Program-made: the position numbers and the translations under genes
In this document: positions 24,713 to 33,906 of the stretch, one piece after another
How positions within the stretch are numbered: the first letter of the stretch is position 1
Layout: each line of letters starts with the position of its first letter
Notes under the pieces: generated by a model
Told to the model about the DNA's origin: nothing
What the model saw: only the letters and a program-made list of their open reading frames with translations
Database searches by the model: none
Assembly: GCF_022664395.1 (NCBI RefSeq)
Contig: NZ_JAKRET010000023.1
Location: 1-42,067, forward strand
Source of the DNA: Sphingomonas lacusdianchii
GTDB lineage: Bacteria > Pseudomonadota > Alphaproteobacteria > Sphingomonadales > Sphingomonadaceae
Reading direction: 5' to 3'
Length of the DNA: 42,067 nucleotides

Positions 24713-25330
24713 ATGATGAACGAGACCGAAGAAATGCGCCAGGCTCGGCATGAATTGAAGCTGCTGTCCGCGTCGGATCCCGCGGCAGGCGCCAACATGA
24801 TGCGCCATGTCGCCGCGTTCTCGCTGATGCTCACCGGCCGGCGCGGGAACCGGCGTCGCGATGGCGAGCCGCAGATGGGCGCCGGCTTCGTGCTCACCCA
24901 CGGCGACCAGAACCTGTGCGCGGCCGCCGCGCGCCGCAGCGGGACGGACTACATCTACATCGCCTTCGACGTCGACGATGCGCAGTCCGGCCCGGTCGCG
25001 GCCGGGATCTTCCGCGAACAGGATGGACAGATGTGGTGCTACGGCAACTGCGTCCTGTGGTCGCCCGCGAACGACGGCCGAGCGATCCTCGTGCCGCGCG
25101 GCCAGGGCGAGTATCCGGGCTACTTCGCCTTCCGCCCGGGTGGTCGCCTCAAGCTGGTGCCGGCGCGGGTGCCCGGCGACTTCGACGCGGGGGTGCGGCG
25201 GGCTGACGCACGGCTGCGCCGCCTGCTCGGCTCCGACGAACTGCGGAACGTGCACAGGGAAGGATACATGCACTGCATCAGCAACATCGGACAGGAGATC
25301 TACGCGGAAGTCACGCCTCTGGCCGCCTGA
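24713..25330 (+). CDS. Hypothetical protein, 205 residues
   Basis: AAGGAG lies 7 bases before the ATG at 24713 (a second ATG follows directly). The product has a helical N-terminus (EMRQARHELKLLSASDPAAGANMMRHV) and then alternating strands (GAGFVLTHGDQNLCAAAARRSGTDYIYIAFDVDD, then FREQDGQMWCYGNCVLWSP, then GYFAFRPGGRLKLVPA) that suggest a compact beta-rich domain. A helical end with DARLRRLLGSDELRNVHREGYMHC follows. No signal peptide or membrane segment is visible. I do not know the family. It stands alone and is convergent with the XRE regulator gene. Confidence 0.7.
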   Translation: MMNETEEMRQARHELKLLSASDPAAGANMMRHVAAFSLMLTGRRGNRRRDGEPQMGAGFVLTHGDQNLCAAAARRSGTDYIYIAFDVDDAQSGPVAAGIFREQDGQMWCYGNCVLWSPANDGRAILVPRGQGEYPGYFAFRPGGRLKLVPARVPGDFDAGVRRADARLRRLLGSDELRNVHREGYMHCISNIGQEIYAEVTPLAA

Positions 25331-25435
25331 TCATGCGCGCGGCCGGTCATCCGACCGGCCGCGGCAACCGGAACGCGGAATGCGCCGGCGGATCGAACTG
25401 AAGCCGTCCGCAGCCGATCGTCCATATGGCGGACC

Positions 25436-25744
25436 TCAGTCCCCCTCCGAACCCTCGCCGTCGTCGGCGCCTCGCCGCCCCGGCCCGCGGGAGAGCCGCC
25501 GGACCGCCCTGACCTCCTTGGCGGAGACCGCCAGCCCCGCGAACAGCTCGCCGAGCGGATATTCCAGCTCGACCGAAAGCCGCGCGATGACGAGAAGCGT
25601 CGGGTTCTGGCTGCCACGCTCGAGACGACCCAGGTAGAGCCTGTCGAGGTCCGACCTCGCGGCCAGCTCCGCTTGGCTCAGCCCGGCAGCCATCCGGCGC
25701 TTGCGTATGCGCTCGCCGACTTCACGAATCACCTCAATCTGCAC
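25436..25744 (-). CDS. XRE-family HTH regulator
   Basis: This is a protein of about 102 residues from GTG 25744; an alternative start is GTG 25732. Residues 5-62 are a Cro/CI-type HTH: EVGERIRKRRMAAGLSQAEL, AARSDLDRLYLGRLERG, SQNPTLLVIARLSVELEYPLGELF. The acidic, Gly/Arg-rich tail (GPGRRGADDGEGSEGD) has no domain. The open frame extends far upstream, but its Arg/Cys-rich sequence looks non-coding. It lies about 110 bases downstream of the DUF6471-like gene on the same strand, so the two may form a small operon divergent from the giant recombinase-like gene. It is a candidate repressor for that intergenic region. Confidence 0.7.
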   Translation of the reverse strand: MQIEVIREVGERIRKRRMAAGLSQAELAARSDLDRLYLGRLERGSQNPTLLVIARLSVELEYPLGELFAGLAVSAKEVRAVRRLSRGPGRRGADDGEGSEGD

Positions 25745-25850
25745 GGGACGAGCATGCCCGGCGCAGCGCTGCCCCGCCAGCGCAAATGCCCGGCCGAGGC
25801 ACGTCGTGCGCCGCGCCGCGCAAACCCGTCGCGGCGCGCCGCCGCCGGCG

Positions 25851-26213
25851 TCAGCCCGACCTCTTCGCCCGGCCCTCCCGTGGCGGCCTCCCCTCCCCAG
25901 CCACGGCACGATCGCTTCGAGCCAGCGCCTGGGCACCAAACTCACCGGCGGCCTCGTCGCCGCCGGGCGTGCCCGGGGCCTCGGGGATCTGCAACCACTC
26001 GACCCCGATCGCCGCCATCAGCTGGAGGAAGAACACGGCCGTGAACCTTCCCCGGCTCAGCTTCTTACGGAGATTGGGTACGCTCTCCTCGATGCCCAGC
26101 GCGGACAGGTGCTGAACCAGGCGTTCCTGGCTCAGGCCGCGCCGCATCAGCTCCGCCCGAACCATGTTCTTGGCCTGCCTCTCCCAAGCCTCGTCGTTCA
26201 AGCACGCCTCCAT
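25851..26213 (-). CDS. DUF6471-like small regulatory protein
   Basis: This product of 120 residues from ATG 26213 (ATG 26255 or 26249 would add 12-14 residues) has the core EAWERQAKNMVRAELMRRGLSQERLVQHLSALGIEESVPNLRKKLSRGRFTAVFFLQLMAAIGVEWLQ, quoted here only by its landmarks. Those are the first helix ending MVRAELMRRG, the VPNLRKKLSRG turn, and FTAVFFLQLMAAIG. This matches my recollection of the DUF6471 domain, an HTH-like small domain of alphaproteobacteria. The C-terminal 45 residues are Gly/Glu/Arg-rich. It is divergent from the giant recombinase-like gene with about 115 bases between them. A longer frame that continues upstream on this strand is an antisense shadow. Confidence 0.7.
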   Translation of the reverse strand: MEACLNDEAWERQAKNMVRAELMRRGLSQERLVQHLSALGIEESVPNLRKKLSRGRFTAVFFLQLMAAIGVEWLQIPEAPGTPGGDEAAGEFGAQALARSDRAVAGEGRPPREGRAKRSG

Positions 26214-26279
26214 GCGATCGGCGCGACGGACCTTGCCAATCCCGCACATTACCATATATGGGCATCTGAAGCCCCGTTT

Positions 26280-26306
26280 GCGACCATGCTTATCCGAGCA
26301 TGTCGC
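26280..26306. promoter_or_regulatory. Inverted repeat between the DUF6471-like and giant recombinase-like genes
   Basis: GCGACCATGC at 26280-26289 and GCATGTCGC at 26298-26306 are inverted copies with one bulged C and an 8-base spacer. They lie 22 bases before the first ATG of the plus-strand gene. The region just left (CATATATGG, 26253-26261) is the only AT-rich stretch nearby and may contain promoter elements. It is a candidate operator; a hairpin in the leader mRNA is the alternative. Confidence 0.45.
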
Positions 26307-26327
26307 CTTGAGAACTGAGTAGCACCG

Positions 26328-29300
26328 ATGGCAGACAAGGTCGACACGTCCGACGATCCCGCAGGCAGGGTCCGCACCGAAAGCAGCCCCAGGCCGGCAT
26401 CCCGCAGGCGGCGGAAGACCTCCCGGCCGAGGGCGACCGGTTCGGGGGACGGAGGCGAGATGATCTCTCGGCACGCGAGGGACGCCTGCCCCCCGGGGTG
26501 CTCGTCGAAGCGCGCCGCCGCCTGCCCGCGAAGTGCCGGACCGCCCCGCGAGACGGCGCAAGACGGGATGGACCGGTGCGGAGGCGGCGACGGGGCCATG
26601 GCGGACGGACCCGCGAACGCGCCCGCCGTGAAGACGACCGACGACACGCCCGCGCTCGCGCGCCATCTGGCCGCGATCGACAGGCTTTCGGCAGAGATGC
26701 AGGACACGGGCGAGCGCCTCGTCAGGAGTCCGGGCGGCGGCGTTCTGCTGAAGTGGGCCGCCCGCAGGGCCGGCGTGCCGCTCACCGCGATCCACTACTG
26801 GACGGAGGTGAGGGAGAAGCTGCTCGCGCTCCGGCACTTCCACAAGTTCGAAGACGAACCGTCGGACGAGGAGGCGTCGGCGCCGGGCCACCCGCTCCGC
26901 CCGCCCGTCAAGGCGTCGGACACCGAGGCGTGGATCGCCGCCGCCCCGCCCGGCGCCCCGGAGCGCAAGGAGGCCGACGTCGTGGCCGCCCTCGACGGAC
27001 TCGAGGCCTGGGACGTCGTCCTGCAAGCGCTCGTCGAGGCGATCCCCAGCCATCAGGGCCGACCCGTGCGCTCCGCCATCGCGGTGCGGCTCGGGGTCGA
27101 GGCCTTCGTGCTGGACCACCCGGCGGTGGACGGTTTCGTCGAGCGGCTGACGCGCAAGCACGGCGTGGCCTCCCCCAGGACGCGTTCGCCGCACCGCGAT
27201 GCGAGGCGTACCGAGGAGCGCAGGAAGGTCGACGACGCGGCGGACACTCTCCGGATTCGCGGGGAGACCTGGGAGGTGTTGCCGAGCGGCATCCCGTCCA
27301 TCCCGCTGGTCATCGACGCGCTCGACCTCGACCCGGCGCTGATCTTCCGTCCCGGCTTTCGCGCGCACGTACTCGAACGCCACCGCGCTCTCGCCGGGGC
27401 GACCGGCGCGGTCATGCCGGCCGGCGACGACCTTCACCTCGCCGTGGCGCACGCGGTGACCGACTCCTACTCCCTCCTGGTGGACGCCGGCCTCCGAACG
27501 CCGCCGATATCGATAACCGGGACGGTGCGCCTGCGTCAGTTCGAGGCCGAACTCGGCCTCGTGAACGGCACGTCCAGCCGCTTCCCGGAGATCAGGAGCC
27601 GGATGGAGGGGATCGCGGCCATCTTCATGGATGCCCGCGTTCGGGCCCGACGGGAGGAGGAGACCTCGCGCCGCGTCGAGGCGATCGTGCGGCGCATGGC
27701 GGAGGTGGCCGAGACCCTCAAGGCCGCCGAGGGCAAGGTCGCGATCAACCATCGAGGCGGCGTGAGCGTAGCGGCTCTCGAGACGGCGATGGGCTGGAGC
27801 CTCGGACAGGATGCGCACGATCCCAGGGTCGTCGCCGCGATCGAACGGCTCATTGCCCGCGTCGGGCTGGCCGAGAAGGTCGCCTGCGCGCCGAAGCGCG
27901 AAGCGACGGAGATGGACGTGAAGGTGGCCGACTACTGCGCACTGATGCGGCGGCGCGGCTTCGGCCCACCGAGGATGGCGATGCTGTCGACCCTCGTCTG
28001 CAAGGAGGGCGTGGCCGAAGAGATGGGCGTGCCGGCGGAACAGATCACCCATGCCCAACTCGACCGGATCCGGCTGACGGCGACGCAGGTCCGCCGCCTG
28101 AATCCGCGGCACCACGAGGGCCAGCCACTGCCCTGGCGGCTGGAGTACCGGGGGAAGACCTCGCTGCTCGAGACGCTCCTCGCCGACCCGGTCTTCGACG
28201 ATGGCCTGCCCGGCCACCCGTCCGACGACAGACGCCTGGATCTGCCGGCGATGGGCAACGTACTCGCGATGTCGCCCGTGTTCCTTCGCCGGAACGTCGA
28301 GGCCCGCGCTCTGATCGACGCCAAGATGGTGGCCGTGGGCATCCGGGCCCACCCGGGGGATCGTTCGGGCATAACCTATGCCGAGCTGCGCCGATACGGC
28401 CGCGGGCGGACGGCGAAGGAGGCCGAGGCGGTGCTGAAGGCGCTGACCGCGTCCGCCATCCCGACAACGGACGGCCTCTCCTCGAACCCCGCCGCCGCAG
28501 GGGCGCGCGACGTACGAGTCCTCGAGCGACACATGCGGACGATCGGCCGGACGGGAAGCGACCCGGTCGGACTCACGCTGTTGCAAGGCGTCGCCCCGCG
28601 CTCGTCCCAGCCGGCAGGCGACGAGATGGACAGGTGGCGCCGCTACCACGCCGAGCTGGCCATCAAGAGGGCGGACCACGCGTTCGATCTTCCGCTCGGC
28701 GGCAAGGCCTGGGGCATGGGTACGATGGCGTTCTCCGCGGCGATCGCGCTGTTGCTGCGCGCCAAGGGCGAGACGACCTACGCCTTCGAGACCACTCCCG
28801 GCCTCGACAAGCGGATGCAGAAGTGGGCCGATGGCGAGGCCTTCCCGACGTGGCAGGAGGAGGACTCGCTCGACGCGCTGAACGCGTATCTGGGCGCGCC
28901 GGCCAACTTCCTGGCCAGCCTGCTCAACCCTGACTTTCGGAGCCTCGGTAAGCCACGGGGGGTGGAGCGCAACGCCACCCGCCACGATCACCACCTGCCC
29001 CATGGCTATTGGAGCGAGGAGCCCGATCGCCGCAAGGAGCTGCTGCGCGAGGTCGCCGGGTCGTATGCCGTCCAGGACGTCGAATACAGCCGCCGACTGC
29101 GCGTCCTGACGCAGGACGAGTACCGGCTGACCTACAAGCAGTGGCCGGAGGCGCTGAAGGCGGAATGGGCGGAGTACGAGAAGCGCTTCAATGTCGCTCC
29201 GTCCCCGACCGATGGAGCCCCGAAGGAGTTCGACGTGTTCACCCTCCTCGGCCAGACCATGACGGACTTCAAGGGCAAGGCCGTATCGACGGTGACCCGG

Positions 29301-30839
29301 ACGATGGTGCGCCAGACGTTCGAGCGCCTGTTCGGCTTCATGACCCGCGCGCCCGATCCGGCACCGGGCGATCTGGTGGACCCCAGCACCCGCGACGACC
29401 TGATCGACCTTCGGCTGCACAACGCGAGGAAGGTCGGGTATACGCCTCAGGGCGGGATGGGCGTGCCGCCCGACCGTCTGACCATGGGCGCCATCGCGCT
29501 CGAGCATGTGACCCAGCGGTTCCTCGCACATATCAAGAACCGCTCGGGCGGCTACGGACCCGGATCCATCGTCGACTTCCACCACATGGCCGGCGCGTCG
29601 GACCGGACCAGTCCGCTTCGGACATCCGAACGGATCGCCGAAGCATCGGCCGCACTGGTCGAGTGGTTCCATTCGCCCGAGGGCAGGATCGCGGCGGTCG
29701 GCGGCCCCGTCCCCTCCGTCGGCAGCACGCCTGACTGGCCGACCGCGCACGAGACCTGCACCGGCGTCAAATCGTGGTTGCGGAAACTGGCGCGACTGAC
29801 CGCCGGCCAGAAGGGAAGGACGTTGTCAGCGGACCAGCGCGTGGAGGCGAAGCGCAAGGCCTTCGAGCCGATCTGGGTCGTGCTGAGCTCGAAGACGCCC
29901 GCCGCCCTCTACCGCACCGTCATTCAGGAGATGATCCGCAATCAACCCATGAAGGTCGGGCACCGGCACCGCCACCTGCGCGACTGCATCATGGTCATGA
30001 TCCTGTTCCAGACCTACCTGCGCATCAAGAACGTCGCCCAACTGACCTACAAGGGTCACGATGGCGACGGCCAATTGCGCCGGTTCGAGGACGGCTGGTG
30101 GATCACCATCCACAAGGACCGGTTCAAGAACGGTGGCGGCGAGTACTTCAAGTCCGGCGATCAGTTCCACGTTCGGCTGCGTGACGAGGACGGTCTGTAC
30201 GCGATGATCGAATACTACCTCCGGGTCTCGCGCAAGTATCTCGAGATGCAGAAGCCGAAGCCTCGACGCAAGGCGTCGACCCGCGTCGCGGAAGCCGACA
30301 CGCCGGTCACGTTGGATGGGGCCAACGTCACGGAGGAGGATACGGAAGCGGCCGAGGATGACGACGTGCCGATCCGTGGTGGCGCGCTCACGACCGACGA
30401 CGACGAGGACCGCGACAGCTTCGAGGACGAGGACCACGACGGCGAGCGGGAGGAGCACCGCCTCTTCATCAAGCCCGGCGGCCATGAATTCAGGCCGTCG
30501 CAGCTCGCCGCCACGTTCAAGAACGCGACGGCCCGCTACATGGCGCAGAGCCCGCTTCGGCACCGCGGACTGGCGGGTCTGATGCCGCACGGTCCACATG
30601 CCGTCCGGCACATCGGCGCGACCGACGCGCTCAAGACCACGAGCTCGTGGGAGGCCGCCGCGCGCGCCATCCACGACGCCGTCGCCACGGTCCGCAAGGT
30701 CTACGTGTTCTTCACGCCCGAGGACCAGGGGCGGCTCGCCTCCGAGGCCGCCGAGAAGGGCCGTGCCAAGCCCGTCCATTTCCCACGCGGGGTCAAATTG
30801 CTTTCGCGGCCGGAGCACCGAACGACGCAGACGGCCTGA
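26328..30839 (+). CDS. Giant tyrosine-recombinase-like protein (up to 1503 residues)
   Basis: This is a single open frame of 1503 codons. The C-terminus has the catalytic layout of tyrosine recombinases: Arg1232 in TYLRIKNVAQL, Lys1263 in ITIHKDRFKNG, His1424 and Arg1427 in PHAVRHIGATDAL, His1449 in AIHDAVATV, and Tyr1459 in VRKVYVFFTPED. The Arg1427-to-Tyr1459 distance of 32 equals that of XerD. Between Lys and His-x-x-Arg is an extra acidic, Asp/Glu-rich insert (about 1335-1385). The roughly 1100 residues before it are helical, with HTH-like pieces (for example LLKWAARRAGVPLTAIHYW near 140), and match nothing I know. The real start is uncertain: ATGs at 26328, 26460 (after GGAGGCGAG) and 26598 are possible, and the first 90 residues look less gene-like. 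Typical integrases have 300-450 residues. Confidence 0.75.
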   Translation: MADKVDTSDDPAGRVRTESSPRPASRRRRKTSRPRATGSGDGGEMISRHARDACPPGCSSKRAAACPRSAGPPRETAQDGMDRCGGGDGAMADGPANAPAVKTTDDTPALARHLAAIDRLSAEMQDTGERLVRSPGGGVLLKWAARRAGVPLTAIHYWTEVREKLLALRHFHKFEDEPSDEEASAPGHPLRPPVKASDTEAWIAAAPPGAPERKEADVVAALDGLEAWDVVLQALVEAIPSHQGRPVRSAIAVRLGVEAFVLDHPAVDGFVERLTRKHGVASPRTRSPHRDARRTEERRKVDDAADTLRIRGETWEVLPSGIPSIPLVIDALDLDPALIFRPGFRAHVLERHRALAGATGAVMPAGDDLHLAVAHAVTDSYSLLVDAGLRTPPISITGTVRLRQFEAELGLVNGTSSRFPEIRSRMEGIAAIFMDARVRARREEETSRRVEAIVRRMAEVAETLKAAEGKVAINHRGGVSVAALETAMGWSLGQDAHDPRVVAAIERLIARVGLAEKVACAPKREATEMDVKVADYCALMRRRGFGPPRMAMLSTLVCKEGVAEEMGVPAEQITHAQLDRIRLTATQVRRLNPRHHEGQPLPWRLEYRGKTSLLETLLADPVFDDGLPGHPSDDRRLDLPAMGNVLAMSPVFLRRNVEARALIDAKMVAVGIRAHPGDRSGITYAELRRYGRGRTAKEAEAVLKALTASAIPTTDGLSSNPAAAGARDVRVLERHMRTIGRTGSDPVGLTLLQGVAPRSSQPAGDEMDRWRRYHAELAIKRADHAFDLPLGGKAWGMGTMAFSAAIALLLRAKGETTYAFETTPGLDKRMQKWADGEAFPTWQEEDSLDALNAYLGAPANFLASLLNPDFRSLGKPRGVERNATRHDHHLPHGYWSEEPDRRKELLREVAGSYAVQDVEYSRRLRVLTQDEYRLTYKQWPEALKAEWAEYEKRFNVAPSPTDGAPKEFDVFTLLGQTMTDFKGKAVSTVTRTMVRQTFERLFGFMTRAPDPAPGDLVDPSTRDDLIDLRLHNARKVGYTPQGGMGVPPDRLTMGAIALEHVTQRFLAHIKNRSGGYGPGSIVDFHHMAGASDRTSPLRTSERIAEASAALVEWFHSPEGRIAAVGGPVPSVGSTPDWPTAHETCTGVKSWLRKLARLTAGQKGRTLSADQRVEAKRKAFEPIWVVLSSKTPAALYRTVIQEMIRNQPMKVGHRHRHLRDCIMVMILFQTYLRIKNVAQLTYKGHDGDGQLRRFEDGWWITIHKDRFKNGGGEYFKSGDQFHVRLRDEDGLYAMIEYYLRVSRKYLEMQKPKPRRKASTRVAEADTPVTLDGANVTEEDTEAAEDDDVPIRGGALTTDDDEDRDSFEDEDHDGEREEHRLFIKPGGHEFRPSQLAATFKNATARYMAQSPLRHRGLAGLMPHGPHAVRHIGATDALKTTSSWEAAARAIHDAVATVRKVYVFFTPEDQGRLASEAAEKGRAKPVHFPRGVKLLSRPEHRTTQTA

Positions 30840-32075
30840 CGGGGCCCGGCGCCGCCGCCAATCCCCAGCGATGCGGCTGCCCCCGCGCCCGCGTCTCCGT
30901 CCACCAGCGATCGCTGCGAAGCGCGTAACGAACCGGCGGACAGCGACACCGGACAACCGATCCCCCGCCCGCGAGCCTGAAGGAAAGGCGCGGGCGGTGA
31001 GGAGCTGATCTCCGTCTACCGTTCCGGAGGACCCGGAGCGGTCGGCGGTCTCGGAACGCTGGCCGGCCCTCCGAACTCGCCACGCGGCGCGCGCGGCTTC
31101 GTGCCGATCGCCCTTCCATGTCCGCACGGTCAGCCAGCCGCCGAGCCGTGCGCCCAGGCTGCCGCAAGCACCAGCCTTCCACGGATTTCGCACGCCGCCG
31201 CCCCTTCCACCGGGCTGCCGACCTGCGTAACGCAACGTTTTCGCAGCGTTTTGACCCTTTGACGACACCAAAATCCAAGTAGCTGTAAATAATAGGTTTT
31301 TTACACAACTGCCATGACACTGCTGACAGACTGCTGGAAATGAGGTCCCTAGCATATTGCGTGTAATTATGCAGAAAAACGCGCAAGGTCAGTGACTTAG
31401 GTTTTTGATGTCTATATTCATCAGATACCGCGATTACGCGCGCCCGCATGGACGCCGGTGTCGCCTCGCGCGGACGGTGCGCCCGCCCGCCTGTTGAGGC
31501 GTGGGAAGGTCAAGCAGGGCGGGCGCGTTCGGCCTGCCACTGCGGGCTTATCGACGAACGGGGGTGGACGCCACGGTCCGCCAAGGGCGAACCCGGGCAG
31601 GACGCTCACTCGAGCAAGGCTACATCAAGAGCCTATCGACGGCGGAAAGAGCCGGCCCCCTGGGCAGCAGGACCCGATGGCAGTCGTCCGCAGAACACGG
31701 ACGATCCAGCTCGATCGTCACGAGTTCGGCGGACCAGATGCTCCCCGACGCCCGGCCGAACCCTCAAGGATGGTACTCCGACCACGACGACCACCGGTCG
31801 CCGTGGTCGGGGGCATCACCGTGCGATTGACCACAGGATCTTCGGACGTGGTCCTTTCGGCCACCGCAAGGTCGGGAACCGGCGGACCGGCTGCCAGCAC
31901 CATGCCGAGCCCCGCCTTCGACGGGAACGCGGCCCCGCGCACCATCGTGTTCACCGCGCACGCTCCGCTTCAGATCGCTCCGGTCGCAGGGTCGTCGCGG
32001 CCTCGCCCGCGCCTAGGACATCATCGCTGCGAGATGCCCTCATATCCTCGATCCGGCGCCGCGAGGCCGGCCACC
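30840..32075. other. Gene-poor stretch with an AT-rich island at about 31250-31445
   Basis: About 1.2 kb lies between the ends of two convergent genes. Open frames crossing it are shadows or GC artefacts. The striking feature is about 190 bases of much lower GC content (for example TGTAAATAATAGG and GTGTAATTATGC) inside DNA that is otherwise very GC-rich, with short repeats such as GACTGCTG. No gene or RNA was recognised in it. It may be a replication origin for the element (a primase-like gene is nearby), a promoter cluster, or a foreign remnant. Confidence 0.45.
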
Positions 32076-33893
32076 TCAGTCCGCCAACGCAACGCCCGAT
32101 CGCGCAGAGGTGACGCCGGACCGGCGACCGATCACCGCCGCGAGCTCCGGACATCCGAGGGTGTCGGCGATCGCGCGCAGCGGTGCCCAAATCTCCGCGT
32201 CACGCCCGCCGGCGGCCCCGCGCAGTCCGGCGTAGACCGCCGACACGCCGCCCGCCCGCGTCATGGCCAAGGCGTGCAGCTCGTCCCGAAGCGTTGCGGG
32301 ATCCGGCGCGGCGGCCGGAAGACTGGCGCAGTCCGCGGGCAGCGTTCTCACCGCGATGCAGCGGGACCTCAGCACCGCGTCGACGCCGCGGGTGGTCGTC
32401 AGGAGACGAGGCCCGTAGAAGTCGATGGTCTCCACCCGTCCGCCGTTGAGCGTGAGCGGCTTGCGCGCCGTCGACGACTTGTAGCTCAGCTTGAGACACT
32501 GCCCCAGCTCGCCGAACCCGGAGGCTTCCGTCGAGAGCCCCTCCGCGTCGTCCAGCGCGACCAATCCGCCGCACTCGCGCGTCAGACGCACCAGCGCCGC
32601 CGCAGAGCCCTGCCCCATCAGCACCGCATTGAACCCGAGCGACACGACCGCAGCCGCCAGTTCGGACTTGCCGGAGCCACGCGGGCCGATCGCTAACAGC
32701 AGCGGAATGGCCTCGAAGACACGGAAGAGGTGCGTCATCATGGTGAAGGCCGCGACGACCCAGAGGTCATCGGGATCGGGAAGAACGACACGCGACGCCA
32801 GGAAGTCGCGTACGTCCGCCATGACCTCGACGGCAGGCCGGCGACACGGATCGATCCCGGCCGCGCGATCGGCCGCGTAGCGCTGGATCGCGTCGAGCGA
32901 CCACGATGCCTGTCGGCTCGCCTGCGGCGGCGCGGCGATGCGGGTGCCGTCGCTCAGCGCATGGACGCGCCGCCCCGCCGGGGTCCCCGCAGGTGCGCGA
33001 AGCACCTGGGGCTCCAGCACGGCGCCGTCGCTTCTCAGCACGAGGGTCTCGTAGCTGTGCAGGAGCCCGCCCCCGCCCGCCGCGGACGCCGCGCGGCGTC
33101 GCTCGACGAGAAAGGGGTAGAAGGAATGGCCACGTGCGAAACCGCCATGCACCGGAATGGGCATGGCGGCGAAGTCGCCCGGCCCGCCGTCCACGACCGC
33201 GGCCTCCGGCGCAGCCCCTACCGGAGCCGCGGACGAGAGTATCCTCTCGAGCCAGCCGTCGTGAAGACGGGTGATCGGAGGACCGTGATCGCAATCCTCG
33301 TCGCAGTCGTCCACGGGTTGGACCCCTTTCGCGCCTTCGATCGGGCGGCGCGCGGCGCGGACGATGCCGACGGCCATCGCGTCCGCCAAGCCACCGGCGA
33401 TCACGACCCGATCCCACGGTGCCCAGAACGCGGCGTCGTCCCATTCCGCGGGAGCCGCATCGGGTTGCGAACTCGCCAGGCAGACCACCGGCAGACCCAG
33501 TCGGAAGGCTGCTGCACCCAGCTGCCAGGCCGCGACCGGCGAGCCAGCCACCACCGCAACCGCACCCGCGCCGGACCGCACGGTCGCCGGCGCACCCGGT
33601 CCCCATGCCACCGGATGGTCGGCACCGATCGTCACGCCCTCCAGATTCAGATAGCCGTAGCGCCGCCGGCTACCTGGGACGTCGAGGGGATAGGCGAGCA
33701 CGCGTTCGACCAGCGTCCCGTCGGTGCGCCTGTAGGGCTCCTTGAGACCAAGCCCGAGCGCCTCCACCAGATCAGCGCCGAAGCCCATGGCCGACAGCCT
33801 GGCCATCGCCGCGGGGTTGCGGATCAGGTTCGAACGCAGGCGGCGGAAGTTGAAGTCCGTCGAACGTCGCGAGCGAGGAGCGGGCACGGGCAC
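32076..33893 (-). CDS. Primase/helicase-like ATPase of the element
   Basis: This 605-residue protein starts at GTG. The first 110 residues (FNFRRLRSNLIRNPAAMARL, then RYGYLNLEGVTIG) precede a TOPRIM-like region (about 110-185: VAVVAGSPVAAWQLGAAAFRLGLPVVCLAS, then WDRVVIAGGLADAMAVGI). From about 380 on there is a P-loop ATPase: Walker A GPRGSGKS at 403-410 (Lys409), FNAVLMGQGSAAALVRL, Walker B GGLVALDDAEG, and LLTTTRGVDAVLRSRCIAVRTLP. The order resembles primase-helicases of plasmids and phages (DUF927/D5-type), although the primase half is degenerate. A 20-bp palindromic operator lies 14 bases upstream of the start. Its role would be replication of an excised form of the element; the assignment is by motif only. 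Confidence 0.65.
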   Translation of the reverse strand: MPVPAPRSRRSTDFNFRRLRSNLIRNPAAMARLSAMGFGADLVEALGLGLKEPYRRTDGTLVERVLAYPLDVPGSRRRYGYLNLEGVTIGADHPVAWGPGAPATVRSGAGAVAVVAGSPVAAWQLGAAAFRLGLPVVCLASSQPDAAPAEWDDAAFWAPWDRVVIAGGLADAMAVGIVRAARRPIEGAKGVQPVDDCDEDCDHGPPITRLHDGWLERILSSAAPVGAAPEAAVVDGGPGDFAAMPIPVHGGFARGHSFYPFLVERRRAASAAGGGGLLHSYETLVLRSDGAVLEPQVLRAPAGTPAGRRVHALSDGTRIAAPPQASRQASWSLDAIQRYAADRAAGIDPCRRPAVEVMADVRDFLASRVVLPDPDDLWVVAAFTMMTHLFRVFEAIPLLLAIGPRGSGKSELAAAVVSLGFNAVLMGQGSAAALVRLTRECGGLVALDDAEGLSTEASGFGELGQCLKLSYKSSTARKPLTLNGGRVETIDFYGPRLLTTTRGVDAVLRSRCIAVRTLPADCASLPAAAPDPATLRDELHALAMTRAGGVSAVYAGLRGAAGGRDAEIWAPLRAIADTLGCPELAAVIGRRSGVTSARSGVALAD

Positions 33894-33906
33894 ATCCTAT
33901 GCTGAT

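Noticed and set aside
25851..29750. Minus-strand open frame of 1299 residues opposite the giant gene
   Set aside because: Only its last 120 residues (the DUF6471-like part) look like protein; the rest is Arg/Gly/His-rich antisense of a GC-rich coding gene.
30793..31449. Minus-strand frame across the AT-rich block (218 residues)
   Set aside because: The first 70 residues look protein-like only because the AT-rich block gives varied codons; the rest is an Arg-rich shadow and there is no ribosome site.
31458..32696. Plus-strand frame of 412 residues
   Set aside because: It overlaps the primase/helicase-like gene in antisense, starts in noncoding sequence and is Arg/Pro-rich throughout.
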